Made by a program: the position numbers and the translations under genes. Positions 24,313 to 34,141 of a DNA stretch of 64,000 nucleotides are shown in pieces (positions within the stretch are counted from its first letter, which is position 1; the number at the start of each line of letters is the position of its first letter). Below the pieces are notes generated by a model that was not told the origin of the DNA, searched no databases, and was given only the letters and a program-made list of their open reading frames with translations. The DNA is from Streptomyces resistomycificus (GTDB taxonomy: Bacteria; Actinomycetota; Actinomycetes; Streptomycetales; Streptomycetaceae): contig NZ_KQ949000.1 of NCBI RefSeq assembly GCF_001514265.1, forward strand, positions 62,001 through 126,000, read 5' to 3'.

Positions 24313-25932
24313 TCACACGGGCTCGAGACCGGGAGCACCCGCCTCGATCGCGAAGGAACCCGCCGTCGTGATCGGCGCTCCCGGAGTCGTCACCGCCGAG
24401 ACGGTCCTGAAGTCCGCCCGCGCCACCTGCGGGCCCAGCTCCACCCGTACGTATCCGCGCTGTCCGTTGTAGAACTTCAGGTGCGGGTTGGCCGTCATGT
24501 AGGTGTCCCAGTTGGCGGGCTTCTCGGCGCCGTCCCTGCCGCTCGCGACGGAGGTGGCGACGATCTCCGTCCCCAGGGTCCGGGACTCCGGATCGTCGAA
24601 CACGTCCTTGATCTCGAAGGCGTAGCCGGCATGGACGTCGCCCGTGAGGACCATCAGGTTCTCGACTCCGGCCGACTTCGCGCCGGCGAGGATCCGCTCG
24701 CGTGAGGCGCGGTAGCCGTCCCACGCGTCCATGGACATCAGTGCCTCGGCGAGGTCCATCCTGCGCTGGGAGAAACAGACCTGCTGGGGCATCACGTTCC
24801 ACACCGCGTCCGAGGCCCGCCACCCCTCGATCAGCCAGTCCTCCTGGGCCTGCCCCGTCATGGTGCGCGCCGGATCGTCGGACTCGGGGCCGGGCACATG
24901 CAGGTCGTCGCCGTACGCCTGGTCGGAGCGGTACTGGCGGGTGTCGAGCACGTCGAACTGGGCGAGCGTGCCCCAGTGGAGCCGCCGGTACAGCCGCAGG
25001 TCGGCTCCGGAGGGCATCTGGGCGCCGCGCAGCGGATGGTTCTCCCAGTACGCGCGGTAGGCGGCGGCCCGGCGCAGCAGGAACTCCTCGGGCGGGCTCC
25101 CGTGCTCGTCGACGGCGCCCGCGTAGTTGTTCTCGGTGTCGTGGTCGTCCCAGGTGACGACGAACGGGTGCGCGGCGTGCACCGCCCGCAGGTCCGGGTC
25201 GCTCTTGTAGAGGGCGTACCGCAGCCGGTAGTCCTCCAGCAGGACGGCTTCGCGGTTGAAGACGTCGGGGAGGGTGCCGCCGGGGTAGGCGCGGGCGCCG
25301 CCGACGTCGTTCACGGCGTACTCGTACAGGTAGTCGCCGACGTGGAAGACCAGGTCGACGTCGTCCTCGGCGAGGTGGCGGTGGGCGGTGAAGTAGCCGT
25401 CGTGGAAGGCCTGGCAGGACACCGCGGCGATCGTCAGGGTCGCGGCGGCCGACGTGCGGGCGGGCGCGGTGCGGGTGCGGCCCGTCTCGCTGATCCACGC
25501 CCCCGTCTTGAAGCGGTAGAAGTACTCGCTGCCCGGGGCGAGGCCGTCGACCTCGACGTGCACGGTGTGGTTGTACTCGGGGAAGGCGACGCTGCCGCCG
25601 CTGCGCACGACGACGGCGAACCGTTCGTCCAGGGCCACCTCCCAGAGCACGGCGGCGGCCAGCCCTGCCATGCCGCCGCCCGGCTCGTACGGGACGGGCG
25701 CCAACCGGGTCCACAACACCACGGAGTCGGGCATCGGGTCCCCGGAGGCGACGCCCAGGGTGAAGGGGTCGTCGGCGATCTTCGCCGTGTCCATCGCGCG
25801 GGTGCCCGTCGCGCCCGCGGCCGGAACGTTCGTGGCGAAGGCCAGCGCGGCGGCCGCGGCGGTGAGGGAGAGAAACCTGCGGCGCCCGAAGTGACGGGCT
25901 GCGGCCCGCAGTTCTCGGTCTGCTGAGCTCAT
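24313..25932 (-). CDS. phoD: Secreted alkaline phosphatase D (PhoD family)
   Basis: A 539-residue Tat-exported phosphodiesterase/phosphatase. The twin-arginine motif GRRRFLSLTAAAAALAF occupies about residues 15-32. The PhoD metal-site motifs are VFHVGDYLYEY, TWDDHDTENNYAG and LTGDVHAGYAFE. An N-terminal fibronectin-like domain (WTRLAP to GSEYFYRFKTG) is also standard. The ATG at 25932 follows an AGGA box; upstream extension in frame lacks one. PhoD normally releases phosphate and is induced by PhoP, but I see no convincing GTTCACC repeats upstream, so phosphate control is not demonstrated. Confidence 0.92.
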   Translation of the reverse strand: MSSADRELRAAARHFGRRRFLSLTAAAAALAFATNVPAAGATGTRAMDTAKIADDPFTLGVASGDPMPDSVVLWTRLAPVPYEPGGGMAGLAAAVLWEVALDERFAVVVRSGGSVAFPEYNHTVHVEVDGLAPGSEYFYRFKTGAWISETGRTRTAPARTSAAATLTIAAVSCQAFHDGYFTAHRHLAEDDVDLVFHVGDYLYEYAVNDVGGARAYPGGTLPDVFNREAVLLEDYRLRYALYKSDPDLRAVHAAHPFVVTWDDHDTENNYAGAVDEHGSPPEEFLLRRAAAYRAYWENHPLRGAQMPSGADLRLYRRLHWGTLAQFDVLDTRQYRSDQAYGDDLHVPGPESDDPARTMTGQAQEDWLIEGWRASDAVWNVMPQQVCFSQRRMDLAEALMSMDAWDGYRASRERILAGAKSAGVENLMVLTGDVHAGYAFEIKDVFDDPESRTLGTEIVATSVASGRDGAEKPANWDTYMTANPHLKFYNGQRGYVRVELGPQVARADFRTVSAVTTPGAPITTAGSFAIEAGAPGLEPV

Positions 25933-26174
25933 ACGGTCCTGGTTCGCGGTCGGCGGTGCGGGGGCATGCCGGCTCCACGAGCCCGAACCGGAATGCAACG
26001 GACTTGCGGATACTAAGGAGACGAAGATCGAAATCCCGACCATCACACGGTCTGCTGAGCCACCCGGGTGACATGAGCACCGGCGCATGCGGTGCCGACG
26101 ACATGGCGGGCGCGCCCCGCCCCGCCTCGGTCGGTCGGTCGGTCGTCAGGTGTGGTCCGTCTTGGACACGGCGA

Positions 26175-26208
26175 GGGGCGGCGGCGCGTCCCGACGCGCC
26201 GCCGCCCC
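26175..26208 (-). terminator. Terminator hairpin after pgm
   Basis: GGGGCGGCGGCGCGTC and its exact 16-base reverse complement are separated by two bases. It lies 24 bp past the pgm stop codon on the minus strand. Confidence 0.75.
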
Positions 26209-26231
26209 AACCCCCGGCCGTGTCCCGGTGG

Positions 26232-27872
<1,641 letters not shown>

Positions 27873-28019
27873 GGTCCGTTCCTCCGCATGGGTTGGTCCG
27901 TAGCTCGAGGCCCCATCTTTCCTCCTCGGGGCGACGCTGTGCGAGAGGGCCCGGCCCGCGGCGGGCACGGGCCGGCCCAGGGTTGTGGGAGCGGGTGGTG
28001 CAGCCGTGCAGCCGTGACG

Positions 28020-28405
28020 GCGGCCGGAGCCCGCCAGCCGGCAAGCCCCCGCCAGGGAGTGACGGAAGATGTCCTCGACCCCGTCGCCGGGGAGCCGGTA
28101 CCAGACGTGGTCCCCACCCGGGCACCGTCACAGGTTCGACGCTCGCTCCCCGTCGCCTCCAGGCTCGCGACGAAGCGCAGGCTGTGGGTGGGGCGGCCAT
28201 GAAGTCGTCCGTGCCTTCGAGTCCTTCGAGGGTGAGGTCACTCAGGGCGTACCAGGTGATGGCACCGGCCACGCCCGACGCCTTGGGCGACAGCGCCAGC
28301 AGGCCGCGAGGTGTCCGCCGGCCGACTCTCCCCACACCACGGTGCAGTGGGTGTCGATGCGTGCAGACACGTCCCGGCCGCCGGAACGGGCAGCCGGAAC
28401 GGACA
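28020..28405 (-). pseudogene. Remnant of an alpha/beta-hydrolase (carboxylesterase) gene
   Basis: Minus-strand translations in three frames give pieces of one esterase in the right order. RIDTHCTVVWGESAGGHLAA (nucleophile elbow GESAG, about 28303-28360) is followed after a missing base by SPKASGVAGAITWYALSDLT, then HSLRFVASLEATGS, then DHVWYRLPGDGVEDIFRHS (about 28042-28100) holding the expected catalytic His. The N-terminal half and the central region with the catalytic Asp are gone, and at least three frame changes separate the pieces. No intact reading frame remains. It fills the otherwise geneless stretch between OsmC and pgm. Confidence 0.7.
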
Positions 28406-28412
28406 GAGCCGG

Positions 28413-28447
28413 GCCGGTCGCCTGGGCGGGCCGGCCAGGCGACCGGC
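28413..28447 (-). terminator. Hairpin after the OsmC gene
   Basis: GCCGGTCGCCTGG and CCAGGCGACCGGC form a perfect 13-bp stem with a 9-base loop, 20 bp beyond the OsmC stop codon. Confidence 0.6.
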
Positions 28448-28466
28448 ACAGGGACCGCGGACGGTG

Positions 28467-28907
28467 TCAGGCCCCTTCGACCGTCGCCGTGACGGGGGTG
28501 CCGATCTCGACCGTGCGGCTGACCGTGCACAGCCGGTCGTGGGACGTCTTGACGGCCCGAGGGAGGATCGCCCGGGCGCGATCCGCACCCTCGACGTCCG
28601 CGAAGGCCACGGAGAAGGTGACCTCGAGGTCGGTCAGCCGGTTCCCGTGCTCGTCGCTGATCTTGTTACCGGTCACCGCCACGGAGAACTCCGTGGGCTC
28701 CGTGTGGCGGCTGGTGGCGACGTCCACGTCCACCGCCGTGCACCCTCCGATCGCGGCGAGCAGCAACTCGACCGGGGTGAACTCGGTGCCGCCGCGGGAG
28801 TCGGAGGCGGTACCGAAGCTGATCGTGCCGCCCCGGGCGTTCGTCGCGGTGAAGTGGCCGGTGCTGGTTCGCTCGATGGTGACGGAGCGCTGGGAGTTCT
28901 CGGTCAT
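28467..28907 (-). CDS. OsmC family peroxiredoxin-like protein
   Basis: A 146-residue protein. The OsmC signature GGTEFTPVELLLAAIGGCTAVDV contains the first redox Cys. The second is in SHDRLCTVSRTVEIG near residue 128. Such proteins reduce organic hydroperoxides using two Cys residues. The ATG at 28907 is in GGC-rich context without a strong ribosome binding site. It is transcribed in the same direction as, and 52 bp downstream of, a VOC-family gene. Confidence 0.88.
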   Translation of the reverse strand: MTENSQRSVTIERTSTGHFTATNARGGTISFGTASDSRGGTEFTPVELLLAAIGGCTAVDVDVATSRHTEPTEFSVAVTGNKISDEHGNRLTDLEVTFSVAFADVEGADRARAILPRAVKTSHDRLCTVSRTVEIGTPVTATVEGA

Positions 28908-28959
28908 GCCGCCGACAGTAGTGCCGATGCGGCGCAAAGACCTGAGCCGGGCGCCTGGC

Positions 28960-29391
28960 TCAGACGACCGGCTCGCCGATGCCCAGCAGGTTTCCCTCGC
29001 TGTCCCGGAACCAGGCGGCGCGCTCACCCCGCGCGCCCTTGCTCGGGTAGTGCCCGTCGATCTCGGCGATGCCCTCCCGCGTTCGGAAGCCCGGCACGTC
29101 GACCTCCTCGAACACCACGCCACGCCGCCTGAGTTCCGACACGACCGTCTCGACGTCGTCGACCTCCCACCCCATCTGAGTGAAGGTGCCGGGCGAGGCC
29201 CCGGCCGACTTGAAAAGGGCGAACTCCGCGCCTCCGCACCGGTACAGCAGCCCCCCGGGCCGCTCGTCGACGGGGTCCAGGCCGAGTCGCTCGGTGTAGA
29301 AGCGCCGCGCCCGCTCCAGGTCCTGGGCCGGCAGCCTGGTCGCCACGCGCCCCCTGGCCAGAATGTTCATGTCGCCCGCGTTCAGGTTCAT
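28960..29391 (-). CDS. VOC (glyoxalase/bleomycin-resistance fold) family protein
   Basis: A 143-residue protein with paired beta-alpha-beta-beta-beta modules: LERARRFYTERLGLDPVDE near the N-terminus, FTQMGWEVDDVETVVSELRRRGV in the middle and the C-terminal WFRDSEGNLLGIGEP. These are characteristic of VOC proteins that bind metal or small ligands. Candidate starts are ATG at 29391, with GGAGG only one base upstream, and ATG at 29370. Substrate unknown; it may be co-transcribed with OsmC. Confidence 0.82.
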   Translation of the reverse strand: MNLNAGDMNILARGRVATRLPAQDLERARRFYTERLGLDPVDERPGGLLYRCGGAEFALFKSAGASPGTFTQMGWEVDDVETVVSELRRRGVVFEEVDVPGFRTREGIAEIDGHYPSKGARGERAAWFRDSEGNLLGIGEPVV

Positions 29392-29527
29392 ACCTCCACT
29401 GTGCCGCCGACGGTGGCCGGCGAGGCGGACGACAGGCACGCGGCACGCGGCACGCGCGACCGGCCCACCCCCGCGGCACCACGACCCCTGCCGAACTCAT
29501 TGACATGTCCTCGACGCGACGGCACTC

Positions 29528-29541
29528 TGAGAGCGCTCTCA
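29528..29541. promoter_or_regulatory. LacI-family operator upstream of the GH64 gene
   Basis: TGAGAGCGCTCTCA is a perfect 14-bp palindrome 63 bp before the GH64 start. It has the central CG and AGCGCT core of LacI-family sites and differs from the CebR box TGGGAGCGCTCCCA at one base per half-site. Confidence 0.7.
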
Positions 29542-29604
29542 AAAAGGTACGGACCAAGCCCCCCCTCTCCCCGCTCGATTCCCCCACTCGCACGGAGGTG
29601 GAGA

Positions 29605-30801
29605 GTGCTCCACACATCCAGGCACCCGCTCGCGGCCCTGGCCGCGGCAGCCGCCCTGCTGGGCGCGCTGCTCGTCTTCGCGGCGCCGTCGCCCGCGCAG
29701 GCGGTGCCCGCCACGATTCCCCTGAAGATCACCAACAGCTCCGGCCGCGGCGAGCCGGTGTACGTCTACAACCTCGGCACCCAGCTCTCGACCGGCCGAC
29801 AGGGATGGGCCGACGCGGGCGGTACGTTCCACCCCTGGCCCGTCGGCGGCAACCCGCCCACACCGGCACCCGACGCCTCCATCCCCGGACCGGCCGCAGG
29901 GCAGTCGAGGACCATCCGGATACCCAAGTTCTCCGGACGGATCTACTTCTCCTACGGACAGAAGCTCGTCTTCAAGGTGACCACCGGCGGTCTGGTGCAG
30001 CCCGCCGTGCAGAACCCGACCGACCCCAACCGCGACATCCTGTTCAACTGGTCCGAGTACACGCTCAACGACGCCGGGCTGTGGCTCAACAGCACCCAGG
30101 TGGACATGTTCTCCGCCCCGTACGCCGTGGGCGTGCAGCGCGCCGACGGCAGCACCCTCAGCACGGGACGCCTGAGGGCAGGCGGATACCACGCGGTCCT
30201 CAACGCGCTGCGCGGGCAGTCGGGCGGATGGGGCAACCTGATCCAGACCCGGTCCGACGGCACGGTGCTGCGCGCCCTGGCACCCGGGTACGGGCTGGAG
30301 ACCGGTGCCCTGCCCGCTTCCGTGATGAACGACTACGTCAACCGCTTCTGGCAGAAGTACGCGACGACGACGCTGACGGTCACTCCGTTCGCCGACCAGC
30401 CGAGCACCAAGTACTACGGCCGGGTCTCGGGCAACGTCATGAACTTCACCAACAGCTCCGGCGCCGTCGTCACCGGGTTCCAGAAGCCCGACGCCGACAG
30501 CATCCTCGGCTGCCACAAGCTCCTCGACGCGCCCAACGACGCGGTGCGCGGGCCGATCTCGCGCACCCTGTGCGCCGGCTTCAACCGCTCCACACTGCTG
30601 ACCAACCCCCTTCAGCCGGACACCTCGGCAGCGAACTTCTACCGAGACGCGGTGACCAACCACTACGCGCGGATCATCCACGGGCAGATGGCCGACGGAA
30701 AGGCGTACGCCTTCGCCTTCGACGACGTCGGCCACCACGAGTCCCTCGTCCACGACGGCGACCCCCGCCAGGCCTACCTCACGCTGGACCCGTTCAACTG
30801 A
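29605..30801 (+). CDS. Secreted beta-1,3-glucanase, glycoside hydrolase family 64
   Basis: A 398-residue exported protein. The Sec signal covers about residues 1-35 (LAALAAAAALLGALLVFAAPSPAQA). The mature part starts with a beta-rich domain (PLKITNSSGRGEPVYVYNLG) and contains FSYGQKLVFKV, WSEYTLNDAGLWLNSTQVDMFSAP-type segments and a DDVGHHESL end, matching GH64 laminaripentaose-producing enzymes. The GTG at 29605 follows GGAGG. A LacI-type palindrome lies upstream, indicating sugar-responsive repression. It should attack fungal beta-1,3-glucan. Confidence 0.9.
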   Translation: MLHTSRHPLAALAAAAALLGALLVFAAPSPAQAVPATIPLKITNSSGRGEPVYVYNLGTQLSTGRQGWADAGGTFHPWPVGGNPPTPAPDASIPGPAAGQSRTIRIPKFSGRIYFSYGQKLVFKVTTGGLVQPAVQNPTDPNRDILFNWSEYTLNDAGLWLNSTQVDMFSAPYAVGVQRADGSTLSTGRLRAGGYHAVLNALRGQSGGWGNLIQTRSDGTVLRALAPGYGLETGALPASVMNDYVNRFWQKYATTTLTVTPFADQPSTKYYGRVSGNVMNFTNSSGAVVTGFQKPDADSILGCHKLLDAPNDAVRGPISRTLCAGFNRSTLLTNPLQPDTSAANFYRDAVTNHYARIIHGQMADGKAYAFAFDDVGHHESLVHDGDPRQAYLTLDPFN

Positions 30802-30808
30802 GTCAGCA

Positions 30809-30848
30809 GCGGACGCCGGGAGCCGAGTCAGGCGCTCCCGGCGTCCGC
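30809..30848 (+). terminator. Terminator hairpin after the GH64 gene
   Basis: GCGGACGCCGGGAGC and its exact 15-base reverse complement flank a 10-base loop, eight bases after the stop codon. Confidence 0.75.
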
Positions 30849-30981
30849 CGTCGCCCCGGTCATCCGCCTTCGCCGACGGCCGCGGGGAGACACCCGCGCG
30901 GCCGCGGCGGCGCCTGGGTTCGCGGGGGGGGTGGCCTGGGCCTGGGCACGGCGTTCTGCGCGCAGGCGGCAGACTGAGCCC

Positions 30982-31575
30982 ATGACCGCATCTGATCCCA
31001 AGGCCGACCTGCACCGTTACCTGCAGTCCGCCCGCGACAGCCTGCTGTGGAAGCTCGAAGGGCTCTCGGAGTACGACATCCGCCGTCCGCTCACGCCGAC
31101 CGGCACCAACCTGCTGGGCCTTGTGAAGCACGTGTCCGGGGTGGAGTCGGGCTACCTCGGGGACACCTTCGGGCGGCCATCCGGTGAACCGATGCCCTGG
31201 CTAGCGGACGACGCTGAGCTCAACGCGGACATGTGGGCCACCGCCGAGGAGACACGCGAGCACATCGTGGGGCTGTACCGTCGGGCGTGGGCGCACGCGG
31301 ACGCCACGATCGAGGCGCTGGCGCTGGACACGGTCGGCAGGGTCCCGTGGTGGCCGAGCGGCAAGAACGAGGTCACGTTGCATCACGCCGTGGTCCGGGT
31401 GATCGCTGACACGCAGCGCCACGCCGGGCACGCCGACATCCTCCGGGAGCTCATGGACGGTGCTGTCGGGATGAACGAGGGCAACAACAGCATGGCCCCC
31501 GGCGACGACGCGTGGTGGACGAGCTACCGCAGCCGGCTGGAACAGACGGCCCGGGAAGCCGACCGCAACGCCTGA
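30982..31575 (+). CDS. DinB/DUF664 family protein
   Basis: A 197-residue four-helix-bundle protein. LHRYLQSARDSLLWKLEGLSEYDIRRPLTPTGTNLLGLVKHVSGVE near the N-terminus holds the first metal-ligand His. A later RVIADTQRHAGHADILRELMDG supplies the paired His. Actinobacterial members are probable metal-dependent thiol transferases (some use mycothiol or bacillithiol), but substrates are mostly unknown. The ATG at 30982 is chosen because the helical domain begins there. A hairpin follows 43 bp after the stop. Confidence 0.85.
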   Translation: MTASDPKADLHRYLQSARDSLLWKLEGLSEYDIRRPLTPTGTNLLGLVKHVSGVESGYLGDTFGRPSGEPMPWLADDAELNADMWATAEETREHIVGLYRRAWAHADATIEALALDTVGRVPWWPSGKNEVTLHHAVVRVIADTQRHAGHADILRELMDGAVGMNEGNNSMAPGDDAWWTSYRSRLEQTAREADRNA

Positions 31576-31618
31576 CGTGAGACAAGAGACATACGGCTGG
31601 GGCGCGCCAAAAGACAAA

Positions 31619-31644
31619 GGCAAGGAGGTCACCCACTCCTTGCC
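31619..31644 (+). terminator. Hairpin after the DinB gene
   Basis: GGCAAGGAG and CTCCTTGCC form a perfect 9-bp stem with an 8-base loop, 43 bp beyond the DinB stop codon. Confidence 0.55.
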
Positions 31645-31667
31645 ACTCTCAACATATAGCGCACCGG

Positions 31668-31686
31668 GGGGCTTGCGGCAAGACCC
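31668..31686 (+). promoter_or_regulatory. Rifamycin-associated element (RAE)
   Basis: GGGGCTTGCGGCAAGACCC is a 19-bp near-perfect inverted repeat (one mismatch) centred on G. It matches, from memory, the rifamycin-associated element (GGGGCTTGCGGCAAGGCCC) found upstream of actinobacterial rifamycin-resistance genes. It lies 61 bp before a glycosyltransferase remnant and about 210 bp before helR. Confidence 0.8.
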
Positions 31687-31747
31687 GGGTCCTGCCGCAG
31701 AATCGCAGGCCGAGGCCCGAGCCTTGCGGAAATGGGAGATTCACGAA

Positions 31748-31891
31748 GTGCGTTTTTGTCTGTCGGTTTATGGGTCATACGGTGACGTCGATCCGGTGGT
31801 GGGACTCGCGCAGCCGTCGCGGGCACCCGGTGCCGAGCTCGTGACGTGCGCGCCGCCGGCCTGCGCGAGCGCGACCCCGGATCGGAGCTGA
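31748..31891 (+). pseudogene. Truncated glycosyltransferase N-terminus (probable rifamycin glycosyltransferase remnant)
   Basis: A GTG preceded by GGGAG opens a 47-codon frame that reads VRFCLSVYGSYGDVDPVVGL, then GAELVTCAPPACA, and stops. This is the start of a GT1/MGT-type glycosyltransferase: the first strand, the GSxGDVxPxVGLA donor-fold motif and the GAEVRxCAPP second strand. About 350 further residues are missing and helR follows four bases later. Because a rifamycin-associated element sits just upstream, the likely ancestor is an rgt-type rifamycin glycosyltransferase. It could still be translated as a short peptide. Confidence 0.7.
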
Positions 31892-31895
31892 GGAG

Positions 31896-34067
31896 ATGAA
31901 CCCCCTGACCACCAGCGCGTTCGATCTTCCCGACCGCCTGTCCGCCAAAGCCGACCCGATGCTGATCGCCGACGACGAGCAGCACTTCGCGGCCCTCGCG
32001 AAGTGCCTCGAGGAGTCGATCGCCGAGGTGTCCGACCGCCTCGACACCGAGCGGCGGGCCCCCGGCGGCATGGGCCGGCAGGCGATGGACCGGGACACGG
32101 AGATCCACCGGCTGACCGCACGTCTGCGCACGCTGCGCCGTTTCAGTCTGGACCTGTGCCTCGGCCACATGGTCGGCACGGACAGCCCCGAGCCGGTCTA
32201 CATCGGACGCATCGGCCTGACCGACAGCACCGGCCGACAGCTGCTGGTCGACTGGCGCTCCCCGGCGGCCGAGCCGTTCTTCGGAGCCACCCACGGCAAC
32301 CCGATGGGCCTGGCCAGCCGCCGCAGGTATCGCTGGACCCGCGGCCGGATCAGCGACTACTGGGACGAGGTCTTCACCGCGGCCGGGCTCGAACGGCACG
32401 CCGCGCTCGACGACCAGTCCGCCTTCATCGCCAGCCTGGGCAGCAACCGCTCGCCCCGGATGCGGGACGTCCTCGGCACGATCCAGGCCGACCAGGACGC
32501 CATCATCCGCGCCGGATCCCGGGGCGCCCTCGTCGTCGACGGCGGTCCCGGTACGGGCAAGACCGTCGTCGCTCTGCACCGCTCCGCCTACCTCCTCTAC
32601 TCCGACCCCCGCCTCGGTCACCGTCGGGGCGGCGTGCTGTTCGTCGGTCCGCACCGGCCCTACCTGACATACGTCTCCGACGTCCTGCCCAGCCTCGGCG
32701 AGGAGGGCGTGCAGACCTGCATCCTGCGGGACCTCGTCGCCGAGGGAGCCGCGGCGGGGATCGAGCCCGATCCGGAGGTGGCCCGCCTGAAGTCGTCCGC
32801 GGACCTGGTGAGGGCGATCGAGGCGGCCGTCAGGTTCTACGAGGAACCGCCCACCAAGGGGATGACGGTCACCACCCACTGGTCCGACATCCCGCTGAGT
32901 GCCGGCGACTGGGCTGTGGCGTTCGAGGCGGCGGAGCCCGGAACTCCGCACAACGAGGCGCGCGAGCAGGTCTGGGAGGAGCTGCTCACGATCCTGGTGG
33001 ACAAGCACGAGGGTGACGTCTCGCCCGACCTGCTGCGCAAGTCGCTGCGGCGGGACAGGGAACTGCTCACGGCCTTCAACCGCGCGTGGCCGCTCATCGA
33101 GGCGGCCGACCTCGTCGGAGACCTGTGGTCGGTACCCGCCTACCTGCGGATGTGCGCTCCCTGGCTGGGCCGCGACGACGTACACAGGCTCCAGCGCGCG
33201 GACGCCCAGGCCTGGACGGTGTCCGACCTGCCGCTCCTGGACGCGGCACGGCAGCGACTGGGCGACCCGGAGACGGCCCGGCAGAAGCGCCGGCACAAGG
33301 CCGTCCTCGCCACCCAACGCGAGCAGATGGCACGGGTCGTCGACACCCTGATCGAGGCCGTGTCCAACTCCGGCGCCGACGGTGACGACGGCGAGGGCCT
33401 GGTGACGATGTTGCGCGGCGAGGACGCCCAGGTCAGCCTGGTCGACGAGTCCGAGCTGTCGATCGCCGACCCGGACCTGCTGGCCGGCCCCTTCGCCCAC
33501 GTCGTCGTCGACGAGGCGCAGGAACTGACCGACGCCGAGTGGCAGATGCTGCTGCTCCGGTGCCCGTCCCGGAGCTTCACCATCGTCGGGGACCGCGCCC
33601 AGGCCAGGCACGGGTTCACGGAGTCGTGGCAGGAACGGCTCGGTCGGATCGGGCTCGACCGGATCGACCTGGCGTCCCTGAGCGTCAACTACCGGACGCC
33701 GGAAGAGATCATGGCGGAAGCCGAGCCGGTCATCCGGGCCGCGCTCCCGGACGCCAACGTGCCGACCTCCATCCGCAGCGGCGACGTCCCCGTCGTCCAC
33801 GGATCCGTGTCGGATCTGGACTCGATCCTCGACGGCTGGCTCGCCGCGCAGGCCGACGGGATCGCCTGCGTCATCGGCGATCCCACGTTCCGGGCGCCGT
33901 CCTCCCGCGTCCGGTCGCTGACCCCGGAACTGTCGAAGGGGCTCGAGTTCGACCTGGTCGTCCTCATCGACCCGGAGTCGTTCGGCGAGGGGATCGAGGG
34001 AGCGGTCGACCGCTATGTGGCGATGACCCGGGCGACCCGGCAACTCGTCATCCTCACGAGCCCCTGA
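31896..34067 (+). CDS. helR: HelR, RNA polymerase-displacing helicase-like ATPase (rifamycin tolerance)
   Basis: A 723-residue superfamily 1 ATPase of the HelD type. Walker A is GGPGTGKT near residues 216-223 and Walker B is VVVDEAQEL with DEAQ at about 539-542. GDRAQARHGF and the C-terminal VDRYVAMTRATRQLVIL are further helicase motifs. The N-terminal coiled coil (FAALAKCLEESIAEVSDRLD) is the arm that enters RNA polymerase. Actinobacterial HelR displaces rifamycin-bound RNA polymerase and confers tolerance. The upstream rifamycin-associated element supports that role rather than a plain HelD. The start is ATG with GAGGAG before it. Confidence 0.9.
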   Translation: MNPLTTSAFDLPDRLSAKADPMLIADDEQHFAALAKCLEESIAEVSDRLDTERRAPGGMGRQAMDRDTEIHRLTARLRTLRRFSLDLCLGHMVGTDSPEPVYIGRIGLTDSTGRQLLVDWRSPAAEPFFGATHGNPMGLASRRRYRWTRGRISDYWDEVFTAAGLERHAALDDQSAFIASLGSNRSPRMRDVLGTIQADQDAIIRAGSRGALVVDGGPGTGKTVVALHRSAYLLYSDPRLGHRRGGVLFVGPHRPYLTYVSDVLPSLGEEGVQTCILRDLVAEGAAAGIEPDPEVARLKSSADLVRAIEAAVRFYEEPPTKGMTVTTHWSDIPLSAGDWAVAFEAAEPGTPHNEAREQVWEELLTILVDKHEGDVSPDLLRKSLRRDRELLTAFNRAWPLIEAADLVGDLWSVPAYLRMCAPWLGRDDVHRLQRADAQAWTVSDLPLLDAARQRLGDPETARQKRRHKAVLATQREQMARVVDTLIEAVSNSGADGDDGEGLVTMLRGEDAQVSLVDESELSIADPDLLAGPFAHVVVDEAQELTDAEWQMLLLRCPSRSFTIVGDRAQARHGFTESWQERLGRIGLDRIDLASLSVNYRTPEEIMAEAEPVIRAALPDANVPTSIRSGDVPVVHGSVSDLDSILDGWLAAQADGIACVIGDPTFRAPSSRVRSLTPELSKGLEFDLVVLIDPESFGEGIEGAVDRYVAMTRATRQLVILTSP

Positions 34068-34090
34068 CCTCGGCCGGGGCGGGAACATGT

Positions 34091-34141
34091 GACCGCCGTC
34101 CGATGATCAGGCCTGTCTGCCGGGTCACTCGGACGGCGGTC
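34091..34141 (+). terminator. Terminator of helR
   Basis: GACCGCCGTCCGA and TCGGACGGCGGTC form a perfect 13-bp stem around a 25-base loop, followed by TTT. It overlaps the 3' end of the convergent reductase gene. Confidence 0.6.

Noticed and set aside
25933..26060. PhoP box upstream of phoD
   Set aside because: I looked for GTTCACC-type 11-bp direct repeats on both strands and saw none.
31629..34088. 819-codon minus-strand frame opposite helR
   Set aside because: Low-complexity Gly/Arg/Val/Asp composition and no domain; the helR strand has full ATPase motifs.
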